A stretch of DNA of 64,000 nucleotides from Hydra vulgaris (Eukaryota; Cnidaria; Hydrozoa; Anthoathecata; Hydridae), in contig NC_088921.1 in the NCBI RefSeq assembly GCF_038396675.1, positions 42,881,001 to 42,945,000 of the forward strand, read 5' to 3'. Position numbers and translations under genes: made by a program. The notes under the pieces were generated by a model. That model worked only from the letters and a program-made list of their open reading frames with translations, was not told where the DNA came from and ran no database searches. This document shows, one piece after another, positions 38,628 to 49,728 of this stretch (positions within the stretch are counted from its first letter, which is position 1; every line of letters begins with the position of its first letter).

Positions 38628-41100
38628 CGTTTTTTTGTTGCAATCGCATTTTTTTCTTATTTGATCAAGTTTTTGTGCATAAAAAGGGATTTTGTCGTAA
38701 AAAGCTTAAGTTCCTTTGCTTACCTCAAGTTTATTTGATCATTTTTTTTAATAAACCCACAGAATCTACGATAATATTAAAAGAGATTCGAAAAGAAATC
38801 ATTGAAAACATGTTTTTTTGTTGCAATTGCATTATTTTCTTTATTTATGAATGTTTTTGTACATAAAAAGTGGTTTTGTCATAAAAATCTTAGGTTTCTT
38901 TGCTCACCTTAAGTTTACTTGACCATTTTTTTTAATAAACCCATAGAATTTACAATAATATTAAAAGAGATTCGAAAAGAAATCAGTGAAAACCTGTTTA
39001 TTTGTTGCATTTGCATTATTTTCTTATTTTATGTACTTTTTTGTACATAAAAAGGGGTTTTGTCCTAAAAATCTTAGGTTTCTTAGCTCAACTTTAGTAT
39101 ACTTGACCATTTTTTTTTTCGAAAAACTAAGTTTATTTGACCATTTTTTTTTATAAACCCACAGAATCTACGATAATATTAAAAGAGATTCGAAAAGAAA
39201 TCATTGAAAACCTGTTTTTTTGTTGCAATTGCATTATTTTCTTCTTTTAAGTATGTTTTTGAACATAAAAAGGGATTTTGTCGTAAAAATCTTAGGTTCC
39301 TTCGCTCACCTCAAGTTTATTTGACCATTTTTTCTAATAATTCCACAGAATCTACAAAAATATTACAAATGATTTTAAAAGAAATCAGTGAAAACCTGTT
39401 TTTTTGTTGCAATTGCATTATTTTCTTTATTAATCAGGTTTTTGTAAATAAAAAGAGGTTTTGTCGTGAAAATCTTAGGTTGTCTTCCTTACCTTAATAT
39501 TACTTAACCATTTTATTATAATAAACCCACTGAATCTACAAAAATATTACAAAAGATTCCAAAAGAAATCAGTGAAAACCTGTTTTCTTGTTGCAATTGC
39601 ATTCTTTTCTATTTAAAATAAGTTTTCGTACATAAAAAAGGGTTTTGTCGTAAAACTCTTAGGTTCCTTTGCTCATCTCAAGTTTATTTGACCATTTTTT
39701 CTATAAACATACAGTATCTACAAAACATTAAAAAAGATTCGAAAAGAAATTAGTGGAATCCTGTTTTTTTGATGCAATTGCATTATTTTCTTATTTAATC
39801 AATTTTTTGTACATAAAAAGGGGTTTTGTCGTAAAAATCTAAAGTTCCATTGCTCACCTTAAGTTTATTTGAAAATTTATTCTAATAAACCCACACAATC
39901 TACAAAGATATTAAAATGATTCCAAAAGAAATCAGTGAAAACCTGTTTTTTTGTTGCAATCGCATTTTTTCTTATTTTAAGTAAGTTTTTGTTCATAAAA
40001 AGGGGTTTTCTCGTAAAAATCTTAGTTTACTTTGCTCACCTCAAATTTATTTGACTAATTTTTCTATTAAACCCACAAAATCTACAATAACGTTACAAAA
40101 GATTCCAAAGGAAATCAGTGAAAACCTGTTTTTTTGTTGCACTTGCATTATTTTCTTAGTTTAAGTAAGTTTTTGAACATAAAAAGGGGTTTTGTCGTAA
40201 AATTCTTAGATTCCTTTGCTCACATCAACTTTATTTGACCATTTTGTCTAATAAACCCACAGAATCTACAAAAGTTTTACAAAAGATTCCAAAAAAAATC
40301 AGTGAAAACCTGTTTTTTTGTTGCATTTGCATTTTTTTCTTATTTTAATTAAGTTTTTATACATAAATAGGGGTTTTGTCGTACAACTCTTAGGTTTCTT
40401 AGCTCAACTTTAGAATACTTGACTATTTTTTTTAAAAAACTAAGTTTATTTGACTATTTTTTTTAATAAACCCACAGAATCTACGATAATATTAAAAGAG
40501 ATTCGAAAAGAAACCATTGAAAACCTGTTTTTTTGTTGCAATTGCATTATTTTCTTATTTTATGAATGTTTTTGTTCATAAAAAGTGGTTTTGTCGTAAA
40601 AATCTTAGGTTTCTTTGCTTACCTTAAGTTTACTTGACCATTTTTTTTTAAAAAGCAAGTTTATTTGACCATTTCTTTTAATAAACACACAGAATACACA
40701 AAAATATTACAAAAGATTCCAATAGAATTCATTGAAAACCTGTTTTTTTGTTGCAATTGCATTTTTTTCTTATTTTAAGTAAGTTTTTGTACATAAAAAG
40801 GGGTTTTGTCGTAAAAATCTTAGGTTACTTTGCTCACCTTAAGTTAATTTGACCCTTTTTTCTAATAAATCTACAGAATCTACAAAAATATTAAAAAAGA
40901 TTCGAAAAGAAATCAGTGAAAAGCAGTTTTTTATGCAATTGCATTATTTTCTTTTTTAATCATGTTTTTGTACATAAAAAGGGGTTTTGTCGTAAAAATC
41001 TTTGGTTCCTTTGCTCACCTCAAGTTTATTTGACCATTTTTTCTAATAAACACACAGAATCTACAAAAACAAAACATAGAGTTCCATAAGAAAGTAGCGA

Positions 41101-43592
41101 AAACCTGTTTTTCTATTGTTTTTGTTATATTTTTTAAATTTAAATATGTTTTTGTTCAAAAAAAACCGGGTTTTATATCGTAAAATACTTCGGTTTTTCT
41201 GCTTCTCTTTGGTTTACTTTAACAATTTCTTGTATAAACATGCAAAATCTACAAAAACAAACAAAAGGTTTTTGTGGAAATCAGTAAAAAACCTGTTTTT
41301 TTATGGTTTTCTTATGTTTTTTTAACTTTTCTAAGCTTTTTTGTACAAAAAAAGGGGTTTTGTCGTAAAAAACTTAAGTTGCTTTTCTTCTCTTTGGTAT
41401 ACTTTAACATCATCTTAAATAAAACCGCAGAATCTACAAAACCATAACATAAGAATCGGAATAAAATTAGTGAAAACCTGTTTGTTTGCTGCTTTTGTCA
41501 TATTTTTTATATTTTAGTATGTTTTTGTACAAAAAAAGGAGTTTTGTACAAAAAATTCCTAATTGATCCATAAGAAATCAATGAAAATTTGTTATTTGAT
41601 GCCATTGTCATTTTAATTAAATTTAAGAAAGTTTTTGTACAATAAAACTGGCTTTATCGTGAAAAACTTATGTTCCCTTGCTTCCTTTAAGTTTACTTTA
41701 CCATTTTCTTAAACATTTTCACAGCATCTACAAAAAAAATTGTTAATAAAGAAATCAGTGAAATTTTGATATTTTGTCGCTTTTGTCATTATTTTTATAA
41801 TTAAATAAATTTTCGTACAAAAAATGGAGTTTTGTCGTAAAAAACTTAGGTTCCTTTGTTTTCTGTAGATTTAGTTTATTATTTCTTTGAATAAACCCAC
41901 AGAATGAACATAAATATTTCAAAAAATAGCAAAAAAAATCAGTGAGAACTTGTTTTATTGACGGTTTGTCTTTTTTTTCAATTTAAATAAGTTTTTGTAC
42001 ATAAAAGAGGTTTTTGTCAAAAAAAACATAGGTTCATTTGCTTTCCTTATATTTACTTTTTTAAATAATGCCATAGAATCTAATAAAATAAAAAAAAAGA
42101 TTCCTTTTTTTATGCTCTTGTCATATTATTGAATTTTAGGTAAGTTTTCATGCAAAAAAACGGGTTTGTTGAATAAAACTTTGGTTTCTTCGCTTCCGTT
42201 GTATTTACTTTAATATTTTCTTGAATATTTCCACAGAATCCACAAAAACAAATCAAAAGATTTCATTAGAAATCAGTGGAAACCTGTTTTTTTGATGCAG
42301 TAATATAACAAAAGATTCTAAAAGAAATCAATAAAAATCTGTTTTCAGATTTTCTTATTATTTGTTTTAAATTTAAGTAAGTTTTCGTACAAAAATTTGG
42401 GTTTTGTCGTTTAAAAGTCAAGTTCGTTTGCTTCCGTTAGATTTAATTTAACATTTTTCTAAATAAACCAACAAAATCTACAGATGTATAAAAAAAGATT
42501 CCAAAAGAAATCAGTGAAAACCTATTTTTTACTTCTTAAGTCATATCTTTTAAATTATGTTTTTCTACAGTAAAGGGGTTTTGTCCTGAAAAAACTAGGT
42601 TTCTTTGCTTCCTTAGGTTTATTTAATTATTTTCTTAAATAAAACCCACACAATCTACAATAATATAACAAAAGATTTCAAGGAAGTTTCCAAAAACCTG
42701 TTTTTAACTACTTTTGCAAAATTTTTTAAATTTAGGTAGGTTTTTGGATAGAAAAAGGCTTTGTCGTAAAAAAGTTGAATTCCTCTGCTTACGTTATATT
42801 TACTTAAACATTTTTTCGAATTAACCAACAGAATCTACAAAAATATAGTAAAAGATAATTAAAAAACGTTGTGAAAACCTGTTACTTTCATGGTTTTGGT
42901 TTTCTCACAAAAAAGGGAAGTTTTATAAGTAATTTATGTATGTTTTTGGATAGAAAAAAGGGGTTTTGTCGTAAAAACTTTAGCTTTATTCCTTTCTTCA
43001 AGTTTACTTTAACATTATCTAAAATAAACGCACAGAATCTACAAAAACATTTCATAAGGTTCTAAAAGAAATCATGAAATCCCTATTTGTTTGATGCTTT
43101 TGTTATTTTTCGCTTTAGTTGAGTATGTTTTCGTACAAAAAAATGTCGTGAAAAACGTTTTTGAATTAATCAAAAGATTTTAAAAACAATCGCAAAAGGG
43201 TAAAAAATAAATTATTGAAATCCTGCTTTATAAATATTTTGTTTTATTTTTAAGATATAAATAATTTATAAGCATTTTCACGTAAAAGACTCATGTTCTT
43301 TTGCTTTCCTCAGGTTTATTTTAACTATATTTATTTTTATTTTTTTTTTATTTTACGTATTTTTTTTAACAGAAAGAGGCATTTTAACGTAATAAACATA
43401 GGTTTCCTTGCTCCGGTCAGCTTAGTTTTAACAATTTTATGATTAAATTACCAGAACTTACAAAAATATAGTAACAGATTTCAAAAGAAATTATTAAAAA
43501 CTTGTTGATTTCGGAGAAATGTTTTATTTTTTTAAAAATATCATAATTTAATTACCATTCCAGTGCGAAAAAACATAAATTACACTAGTTAC
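41101..43592. repeat. strongly degenerate satellite relics
   Basis: Monomer landmarks (GTTTTTGTAC, GGGTTTTGTCGTAAAA, ACAGAATCTACAAAA, AAATCAGTGAAAACCTG) recur in order but spacing and intervening sequence are badly eroded. The small open frames here (41116-41325, 42871-43065) are satellite translations. Confidence 0.8.
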
Positions 43593-43599
43593 CATAGCC

Positions 43600-43673
43600 C
43601 ATGGCCTACTGTTATTAAACGGCCTGATTTGTTGCATTTTCCGTAAAAAATTAAGAGGCCAGTTTTTTTACGG
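43600..43673 (+). repeat. P-element left terminal inverted repeat
   Basis: Begins CATGGCCTACTGTTATTAAA and ends GTTTTTTTACGG. It pairs with 46703-46776. Confidence 0.95.
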
Positions 43674-44099
43674 TTTATTTCTAAAATTTGAATTATGTAT
43701 GAAAGGTTTATTAACAACAACAACGATAACAATTTATTTACCAGTGAATATAATACAAAGGTGTTGAATAAAATATTGAATTATAATGTTGCAACAATTA
43801 CTATATAAATATTTGCTTGCATGCATTGGTTTATGCTTTTATAGTCATTTAATATGTAATATATTCTGAACTGATTATTATGTGAATGTATTCTGACTGA
43901 TTGCCTGCTTCATTATATTCCATTAGAGAGTGGAATAATGAAATAGACACACAGACAGTCTATTATTATTACTGTATATAGTTGAACTGCTTTTTTATGC
44001 GATTTTATTTAAGTGGAGATAATTCCAATAACAAATGTAAGTGAACTTTATATTTAAAAATAACTGTGTTACATTTTTTTGATTTGTTTTAGTAATAAA

Positions 44100-46423
44100 A
44101 TGGTTAATAAATGTGTTGTTACAAACTGTAAAACTGGTTATTCTAATGGTCCAAAAAAGTCAACATTTCATTTTTCTGAAGAATTTGATTTGCGAGAACG
44201 ATGGATATACTTTGTTAATAGAAAAGATTGGGCTCCATCAAAATATTCAGCTATTTGTGTGAATCATTTTGATGAAAAATTTATTAATTACGGAAAAAGA
44301 TGCACCTTGAAATGGAATCTTCTTCTAGTTCCAACTATTCAAACCGATGAAATAAGTGTATCGTCAACTCTAAGGGTTCCAAAGTTGCCCCGAAAAGCAC
44401 CAACTTTAAGATATTTAGGAAAAGATGAGTTTGAAGATTTTCAAAGTGTTGATAAAATAATTAATCTTGATTCTTTGACAGAACAACATTCTCCACCAGG
44501 CTTTACATTTAAAAAAGTTCATGATAGTGTTGTTTATTATAAACTATGTTTTGATGAAAAATCAGGCATTCCAACTATTTTTGAGTCAATAACTGTAAAT
44601 AAAGATCTTTATGTTTCATTGTCATATAAAGGTTATCATATTTCTTTACCTGAATGGTTTCGTAGTGGTCATAATTGCAAATTAACAAACTGTAGTATGT
44701 TAGAAAATTTTCCTGTCTATATTAGAAATAAAGCCAATGATATAAATTCAATTTTGACAGAGTTAAATGAAATTAGATACTATTCTCCTCAAGGCAGACC
44801 TCCATATTCTGCATCCATTATACGTTATGCGCTAATTTTACGTCACACTTCAGCACAGTCTTATAAGTTATTGTTAGAACAACTACCTTTACCATCTTTT
44901 AGTTTACTTAGAAAAATCCAAAGTGGTGATATAAATGCGTATAAAGCTATAACAGTTTTGTTACAAAAACATTGTGTATCAAGTGATTGTGTGCTTCTTG
45001 TGGATGAAATGTATCTGCAGAAATCAGCCCAATATCAAAGTGGGAAATATATTGGTGAAGACTCAGAAAGTAATCTTTATAAAGGTATTGTTGTTTTTAT
45101 GATTTTGGATGGATTATATCATATCTATTATATGATATAATCCATCCAAAAAATGTTAGGAATAACTTGTTGAATGGAAAAAAATTTGTTTTTTCTTCTT
45201 TTTTGTTTGATTTCTTCAGAGACAAAGTTGAAGTTCCAGCTGGTTTTATTACTTGGGATTTGTTTCATAAAGTTTATGAAAAAGATCAATTATTAAATGG
45301 AAACTTGAAAAAAGCAAGGAAAATTAATTATCAGGTCACTCATCCTGGAAACAATAAACAAGATGTTAACCTTGCATTAGCAATTTTTGAAGAAACAACT
45401 ACAGCTGCGATACTAAGTTATTTTCCTGAAAGAAATGATGCAGCACAATTTTTATCATTGTTTCATAAGTTATTTATCACACTTAATTCAAAGCAGATGT
45501 TTAATACATCCAATCAGCTCGGCAATGCTGCTGTAAAAGGAGATAAAAAACCCACATTTTATAGAGAAATAGCAAATTGGATTGAAATTTGGTCAACATG
45601 TGAATATTTTACTTTAACCAAACAAACTTCTCATGCTCTTATCACAACATTACGTGCAACTGCATCTCTTATTGATGATTTGCTTCAAGAAAGCTATACA
45701 TTTGTTCTTACTTCCAGGTTACAAAGTGATCCTTTGGAGCTACGCTTTAGTAAGTATAGACAAATGAGCGGTGGTCGATTTCTTGTATGTCTTTTAGAAG
45801 TTTGCAACAGTGAAAAGATTTTAGCAGTAAGAAGTCTTCTAAAGGAAGATATTAATTTCTGGGATGAAAATATTTATCAAACATTTGAATACTCTACATT
45901 AGAAAACATTATGCAAGATATTAGATTGTTGTCTTCAGAGATATTAGAGTGTCAGCTTTCTGAAAATAGCATGGAAGTTGCTGTTACCATAGCAGGCTAC
46001 ATTGCTAAAAAATTGAAAAAAAGATTTAAATGTCTATCTTGTGGTCAAAAAATGGTTTCTACAGACCAAGATGTTTTTAATAACGAATATCTAAAAATAT
46101 TATCCAGAGGTGGACTTATATGTCCAAGTTAATCCTTGTCTGATTTTATTTGTCATCTTTTTAGTATTTTAGATATTATTTCTCCTATTCTAATCAAACA
46201 TTGCAGTTATTCTTTATCAATTAAAAGTTTTGCAGAAGAAATATTTAAGATTTATTATAGCAGTGTTGATTTTACATGCGAGAATCACCAAGAATGGGGA
46301 ATTAAATATGGATCTCGAATTGTTATTAATATTTTTTATAAGAATTTACAAAAAGAAATTACAGATTCTGTAAGAAAAGATCAGGTAAAAGAGTTTAAAA
46401 AAAGACAAAGAACTGATAGCTAA
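44100..46423 (+). pseudogene. THAP-domain P-element transposase, deleted and interrupted
   Basis: The start is set at ATG 44100, just after a TTTTAG acceptor-like site; the frame stays open a few codons further upstream. Residues 1-90 form a THAP zinc finger with C5, C10, C53 and H56, W35 and F57, which would bind the element's own DNA. The first RNase-H-like catalytic region (VLLVDEMYLQK, near 45000) is present. At 45103-45151 a hairpin marks a deletion: the frame ends at 45140, and coding resumes in another frame before 45167 with IRNN-like sequence, so the segment normally carrying the second catalytic Asp is missing. The later region continues to about 46423 and has the SDPLELRF motif (near 45727) that includes the C-terminal acidic residues. 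An in-frame TAA at 46130-46132 interrupts the C-terminal part. The protein would be inactive; the family call (P/THAP9-like) is firm. Confidence 0.9.
45103..45151. repeat. 22-bp-arm hairpin at transposase deletion junction
   Basis: Perfect inverted repeat with arms 45103-45124 and 45130-45151 and a 5-base loop. The arm begins TTTTGGATGGATTATATCAT. The right arm reads as transposase coding sequence; the left arm looks like its inverted copy. Confidence 0.9.
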
Positions 46424-46702
46424 TGCTAATAACAGATTTTTTCTCAAATCCTTAATACATATAAAATTACAAACTTTTGTTTTTATTTCCTCATAAGAGT
46501 TGTAAGTAGTCTTTGCAATATGTAAGTTTGTTTTAATAGCATTTTAATACATAGCTATTTGAAAGCCTATTTCAGTATTTCATATGCTATCGGAATATAC
46601 TGAAACAGGGAATCAGTTAGCAAAAAATATTGAATAGCATAATGTAATTACATGATGATAATCTCAAGTATTCCTCGACCATCTTAATAAAATAAACATT
46701 TG

Positions 46703-46776
46703 CCGTAAAAAAACTGGCCTCTTAATTTTTTACGGAAAATGCAACAAATCAGGCCGTATAATAACAGTAGGCCATG
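46703..46776 (-). repeat. P-element right terminal inverted repeat
   Basis: Reverse complement of 43600-43673 with one mismatch noticed (TTATTATAC versus TTATTAAAC). Confidence 0.95.
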
Positions 46777-46783
46777 CATAGCC

Positions 46784-47570
46784 TTAATTTATTATTTTTT
46801 CTATTTTTTTTTTTTTTTTTTTACGTTAGTTTTTGTACAAAAAAAGGCGTTTTATCGTAAAAAAACATACATTCTTTTACTTTCCTTAGATTTTCTTTAA
46901 CATTTTCTTAAATAAACTCACAGGATCTACCAAAATGTAACAAAAGATCCCAAAGGAATCAGTGAAAACCTTCTTTTTTTATTTAATTTTAAGTATGTTT
47001 TTGTGCAGAAAATAGCTTTTTGTCGTAAAATACATAGATTTCTTTGAATACTTTTTTATATAAACCCACAGAATCTACAAATATATATAAAAAGAGATTT
47101 TAAAAGAAATTAGTAAAAAATGTGTTTTTTAATGGTTTTACCTTATTTTTCAAAGTTATGTTTTGTGCAGAAAAAGGCATTTTCTTGTAAAAAGTTCAAA
47201 AAGTAAAAAAATATAACAAAATGCTTTAAAAGAAAATGCGAAAACTTTTTTTTTCATTTCAAAGTAAACTTTAAAAGCATTTCAACGTAAACTTAGGTTA
47301 CCTTGCTTCCCTTTGATTTTTTTTATTAGTTATTTAATTAAATCTACTAAAATATAACATAAGATTCGATAGGAAATCAGTAAAAATATGTTTTTGAAGA
47401 CTTGGTCTTATTTTGGGGTTTTAAGTAATTTTTCGTTGAGAAAATAGCATTTGACTTAAAAGACCTATATTACTTTGCTTCGCTTAGGTTTATTTTAAAT
47501 TTTTTTTGAATAAACTAACAGAATCTACAAAAATATAACAAAAAAATTCTAAAAATCAAATAAAAAGTGG
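46784..47570. repeat. degenerate satellite relics
   Basis: Eroded monomers resume after the P element, with landmarks GTTTTTGTAC, CGTTTTATCGTAAAA and CACAGAATCTAC. Orientation is the same as in the main array. Confidence 0.75.
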
Positions 47571-47620
47571 GGGTCACGTGTCCCACCTGCCCGCCCGGTC
47601 TCGTCGGCTCTGATAATTCG
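47571..47620. mobile_element. GC-rich transposon-end fragment
   Basis: An abrupt GC-rich stretch (GGGGGTCACGTGTCCCACCT and following CCCGCCCGG) lies between satellite relic and the pogo-like element. It resembles the G/C-rich termini of DNA transposons, but no partner end is seen. Confidence 0.3.
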
Positions 47621-47859
47621 AAGTAGGGTAAAGGAAGGTATGTTCGTGATAAATTAACTAGATGTGTAATTACAAAGTCAATTTCAGTAATTTTACTTAA
47701 TTACTTTAATTGTTTGATGTACATAGAGTAAAGTTACTAGAATCTATGCAGTTTTGGGATTTTAAGTCCTTTGATTAGTTTTTATAAAAGCTCAAAAGTC
47801 ATTGAGAAAAGTTAGGTAATTTTGTGATATGATATTTAATTTCGTGATAGTGGTTAGGT

Positions 47860-47937
47860 AATTTCGTGAATACACAATAATATTTAAATTTATAATTTAA
47901 ATTATAAATTTAAATATTATTGTGTATTCACGAAATT
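47860..47937. repeat. perfect 78-bp palindrome
   Basis: Every base from 47860 to 47937 pairs about the centre at 47898/47899, with no loop. The outer arm reads AATTTCGTGAATACACAATA. It could extrude as a cruciform. It lies inside the pogo-like element and its outer sequence echoes the element's subterminal TTCGTGA motif. Confidence 0.95.
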
Positions 47938-48026
47938 TAACAAAATTATAAGTTATAAAATAACAGACCTACAAAAAACTCTTAATATAATAACTATAAT
48001 ATTAACCATACTTATATCTGATTAAC

Positions 48027-48448
48027 TTATTTTTCTAAATCACATTCTTGTTGACAACATGTATCACACATAAATACTTCACCAATGTCCTCATATGTTT
48101 GACAACTCTCATGATAAGGTACTAAACAATAGGAACACTGCACCCATTTTTTTCCTTTTTTTTTTTTACATCACTGTTGTAACTTTTTTTACAAACACCG
48201 CACTCCCAATCATCATCTTTTGAAGCATTTTTATTTTTTTTACTTTTTTTAGAACATACAGGAATAGAATCCTTTGAAGTTAATGGAATAGGTTGATCAG
48301 GAGGAGTCAGACACTTTGCACTTGAATCCCTTTTTGGCCTATTAGGGTTAGGTGTGGTTGGCTCTACAGATGGAATAGTTAACAATGTTTGTATAGCAGT
48401 ATTACTGTGTGGTTGAATTTCTGTACTTTGAATCTCTCTGTTTGTCAA
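48027..48448 (-). pseudogene. PHD-type zinc-finger C-terminus of a pogo-like transposase
   Basis: The minus-strand frame encodes a Ser/Thr/Pro/Lys-rich segment, then WECGVCKKSY. After a frameshift in a poly-A run (about 48150-48175) it continues with WVQCSYCLVPYHESC and FMCDTC, ending at a TAA at 48029-48027. The spacing (C-x2-C, C-x2-C, H-x2-C, C-x2-C) is a C4HC3 PHD-like finger. Such fingers are found at the C-terminus of some pogo/DDE_1 transposases, where WIQCD.C-type motifs are typical. No ATG or DDE domain is nearby and the N-terminal frame opens at a TTG, so this is a fragment. Confidence 0.6.
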
Positions 48449-48505
48449 TTTTTAATGTCATTATATTTAATAAAACAATTTTTAATGTCATTATATTTAA
48501 TAAAA
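48446..48505. repeat. two-copy 30-bp tandem repeat
   Basis: CAATTTTTAATGTCATTATA plus TTTAATAAAA is duplicated exactly in tandem just upstream of the PHD-finger fragment. Confidence 0.85.
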
Positions 48506-48944
48506 GAAACATGATTAAAAATGTAAATTCATTTGAGGTGAAAACGTTAAGAAAATATGTAACTGCGATAAGGAATCATAAGTTATAGGAAGTTAATAAA
48601 AAAACAAAAGTTTTACCATTAAATCAAGCATCTTTTCTAGTTTAATATTTAATAAAAATAATTTACTTACCTTAAAACACAAGTCTGGAAATAAAAATGT
48701 TGGACAAGTACTCCAAACAAATGTGCTGAACGCACGTTAAATAATGCTAAAGAATGTAAAAACTGATAGTAAACAATTGACGTATCACACGCACCCAACG
48801 ACTATTTGTGAATCGACAGTAGTACCCCGGGGTACCATTTGACGCAATTTCGATGTTTTTGACTAATAGGTATGTTCGCTACAAATGCCGAGCGAAATAT
48901 CACGAAATTACATATATCACGAACATACCTTCCTTTACCCTACT

Positions 48945-49728
48945 TCTTAAATAAACCCACAGAATTAAAAAAAAAATAACAAGAGAATTTAAACAAAATT
49001 TGTGGAAACTTTTTGTTCAACAGATTTTTTCGTATTTATCAATTTTAAATAAGTTTTTGTACAGTAAATAGCGTTTTGTCGTAAATAACTCGGGCTCAGT
49101 TCCTTTTACTTTACCATTTTTTTCAATAAACCAATTAAATCTACAAATTTAGAAATTAAGATTCCAAAAGAAGTCAGTGAAAATCATGTTTTGTCTCATC
49201 AGATTTTGTCTTATTTTCTAATTTTAGGTGAATTTTTGAACAGGAAAAGGTATTTTGATGTTAAAGCATAAATTACTTTACTTCCCTTCAGTTTATTTTC
49301 ACATTTTTCTAAAAAAATATACAGAATCTAATACAATATAACAAAATACTCTAAAAGAAATCAGTGAAAACTTGCTATTTTGATGATTTTGTACAGAAAA
49401 AGGCAATATGTCGAAATAAAAAGGTTAGGTTCCTTTTTTCTCTCTAATTAATTTCAACATTTCCTTGAATTAATTCACAGAATCAACAGAAATATAACAA
49501 AAAAAAATTCTAATGAAATCAGTGAAAATCTGTTTTTTAACTTTAAGTGTGTTTTTGTACAGAAAAAAAGCGTTTTATCTAAAAAAACGTATGTTCCTTA
49601 GCCTCTCTTAGGTTGTTTTTTTTAACATTGTTTTGAATAAACACACAGAGTCTTCAAAAATATAACAAAAAATTCTGAAAAAACTAAGTAAAGAACAGTT
49701 TTTTTAGTTTTATTGTATAATTGAACTA
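48945..49728. repeat. degenerate satellite relics
   Basis: Eroded monomers with landmarks AAATAAACCCACAGAATT, GTTTTTGTACAG and AAATCAGTGAAAA. They lie between the pogo-like element and the Polinton remnant. Confidence 0.75.

Larger units (their letters stand above)
16401..41100. repeat. 184-bp tandem satellite, diverged part
   Basis: The same monomer in the same orientation continues here with many substitutions and small indels. GTTGCAATTGCATTATTTTC replaces the GCATTTGCATT variant in most copies. Some monomers lack 40-50 bp (around 25925 and 31385, where the TTAGGTTCC to TTTGACC segment is missing) and others carry insertions. All the small plus-strand open frames in this interval (60-125 codons, resembling KEISENLFFCCNCIIF) are translations of the monomer and not genes. 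No transposon insertion was recognised inside this part. Confidence 0.93.
43593..46783 (+). mobile_element. P-element-family DNA transposon
   Basis: The element spans 43600-46776. It is bounded by 74-bp inverted repeats (43600-43673 and 46703-46776) starting CATGGCCTACTGTTATT, with one mismatch noticed. A 7-bp direct repeat CATAGCC flanks it at 43593-43599 and 46777-46783, consistent with a target duplication (P elements usually give 8 bp). It sits in degenerate satellite. Its single gene encodes a THAP-domain transposase that is deleted and contains a stop, so this copy is non-autonomous. Confidence 0.93.
47622..48944 (-). mobile_element. pogo-like (Tc1/mariner superfamily) deletion derivative
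   Basis: Terminal inverted repeats of about 30 bp start GTAGGGTAAAGGAAGGTATG and run on to TTCGTGATA at 47623-47651 and, inverted, near 48915-48943. A TA dinucleotide borders GGGTAAAGG on both sides, consistent with a TA target duplication. Subterminal copies of TTCGTGATA and TAGGTAATTT occur at 47820-47870. The only coding content is a PHD-type finger frame on the minus strand. Loss of a DDE domain makes this a non-autonomous copy. The pogo assignment is inferred from the TA site and the C-terminal finger. Confidence 0.65.

Noticed and set aside
8122..41100. Calling the array a centromere
   Set aside because: Monomer size alone is not evidence. No CENP-B-box-like motif was seen in the monomer and chromatin data would be required.
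16621..41325. Dozens of plus-strand open frames of 60-125 codons with similar proteins (KEISENLFFCCNCIIF type)
   Set aside because: They are translations of the 184-bp monomer. The period is not a multiple of three, frames open and close by chance, and no start context or conservation of frame is seen.
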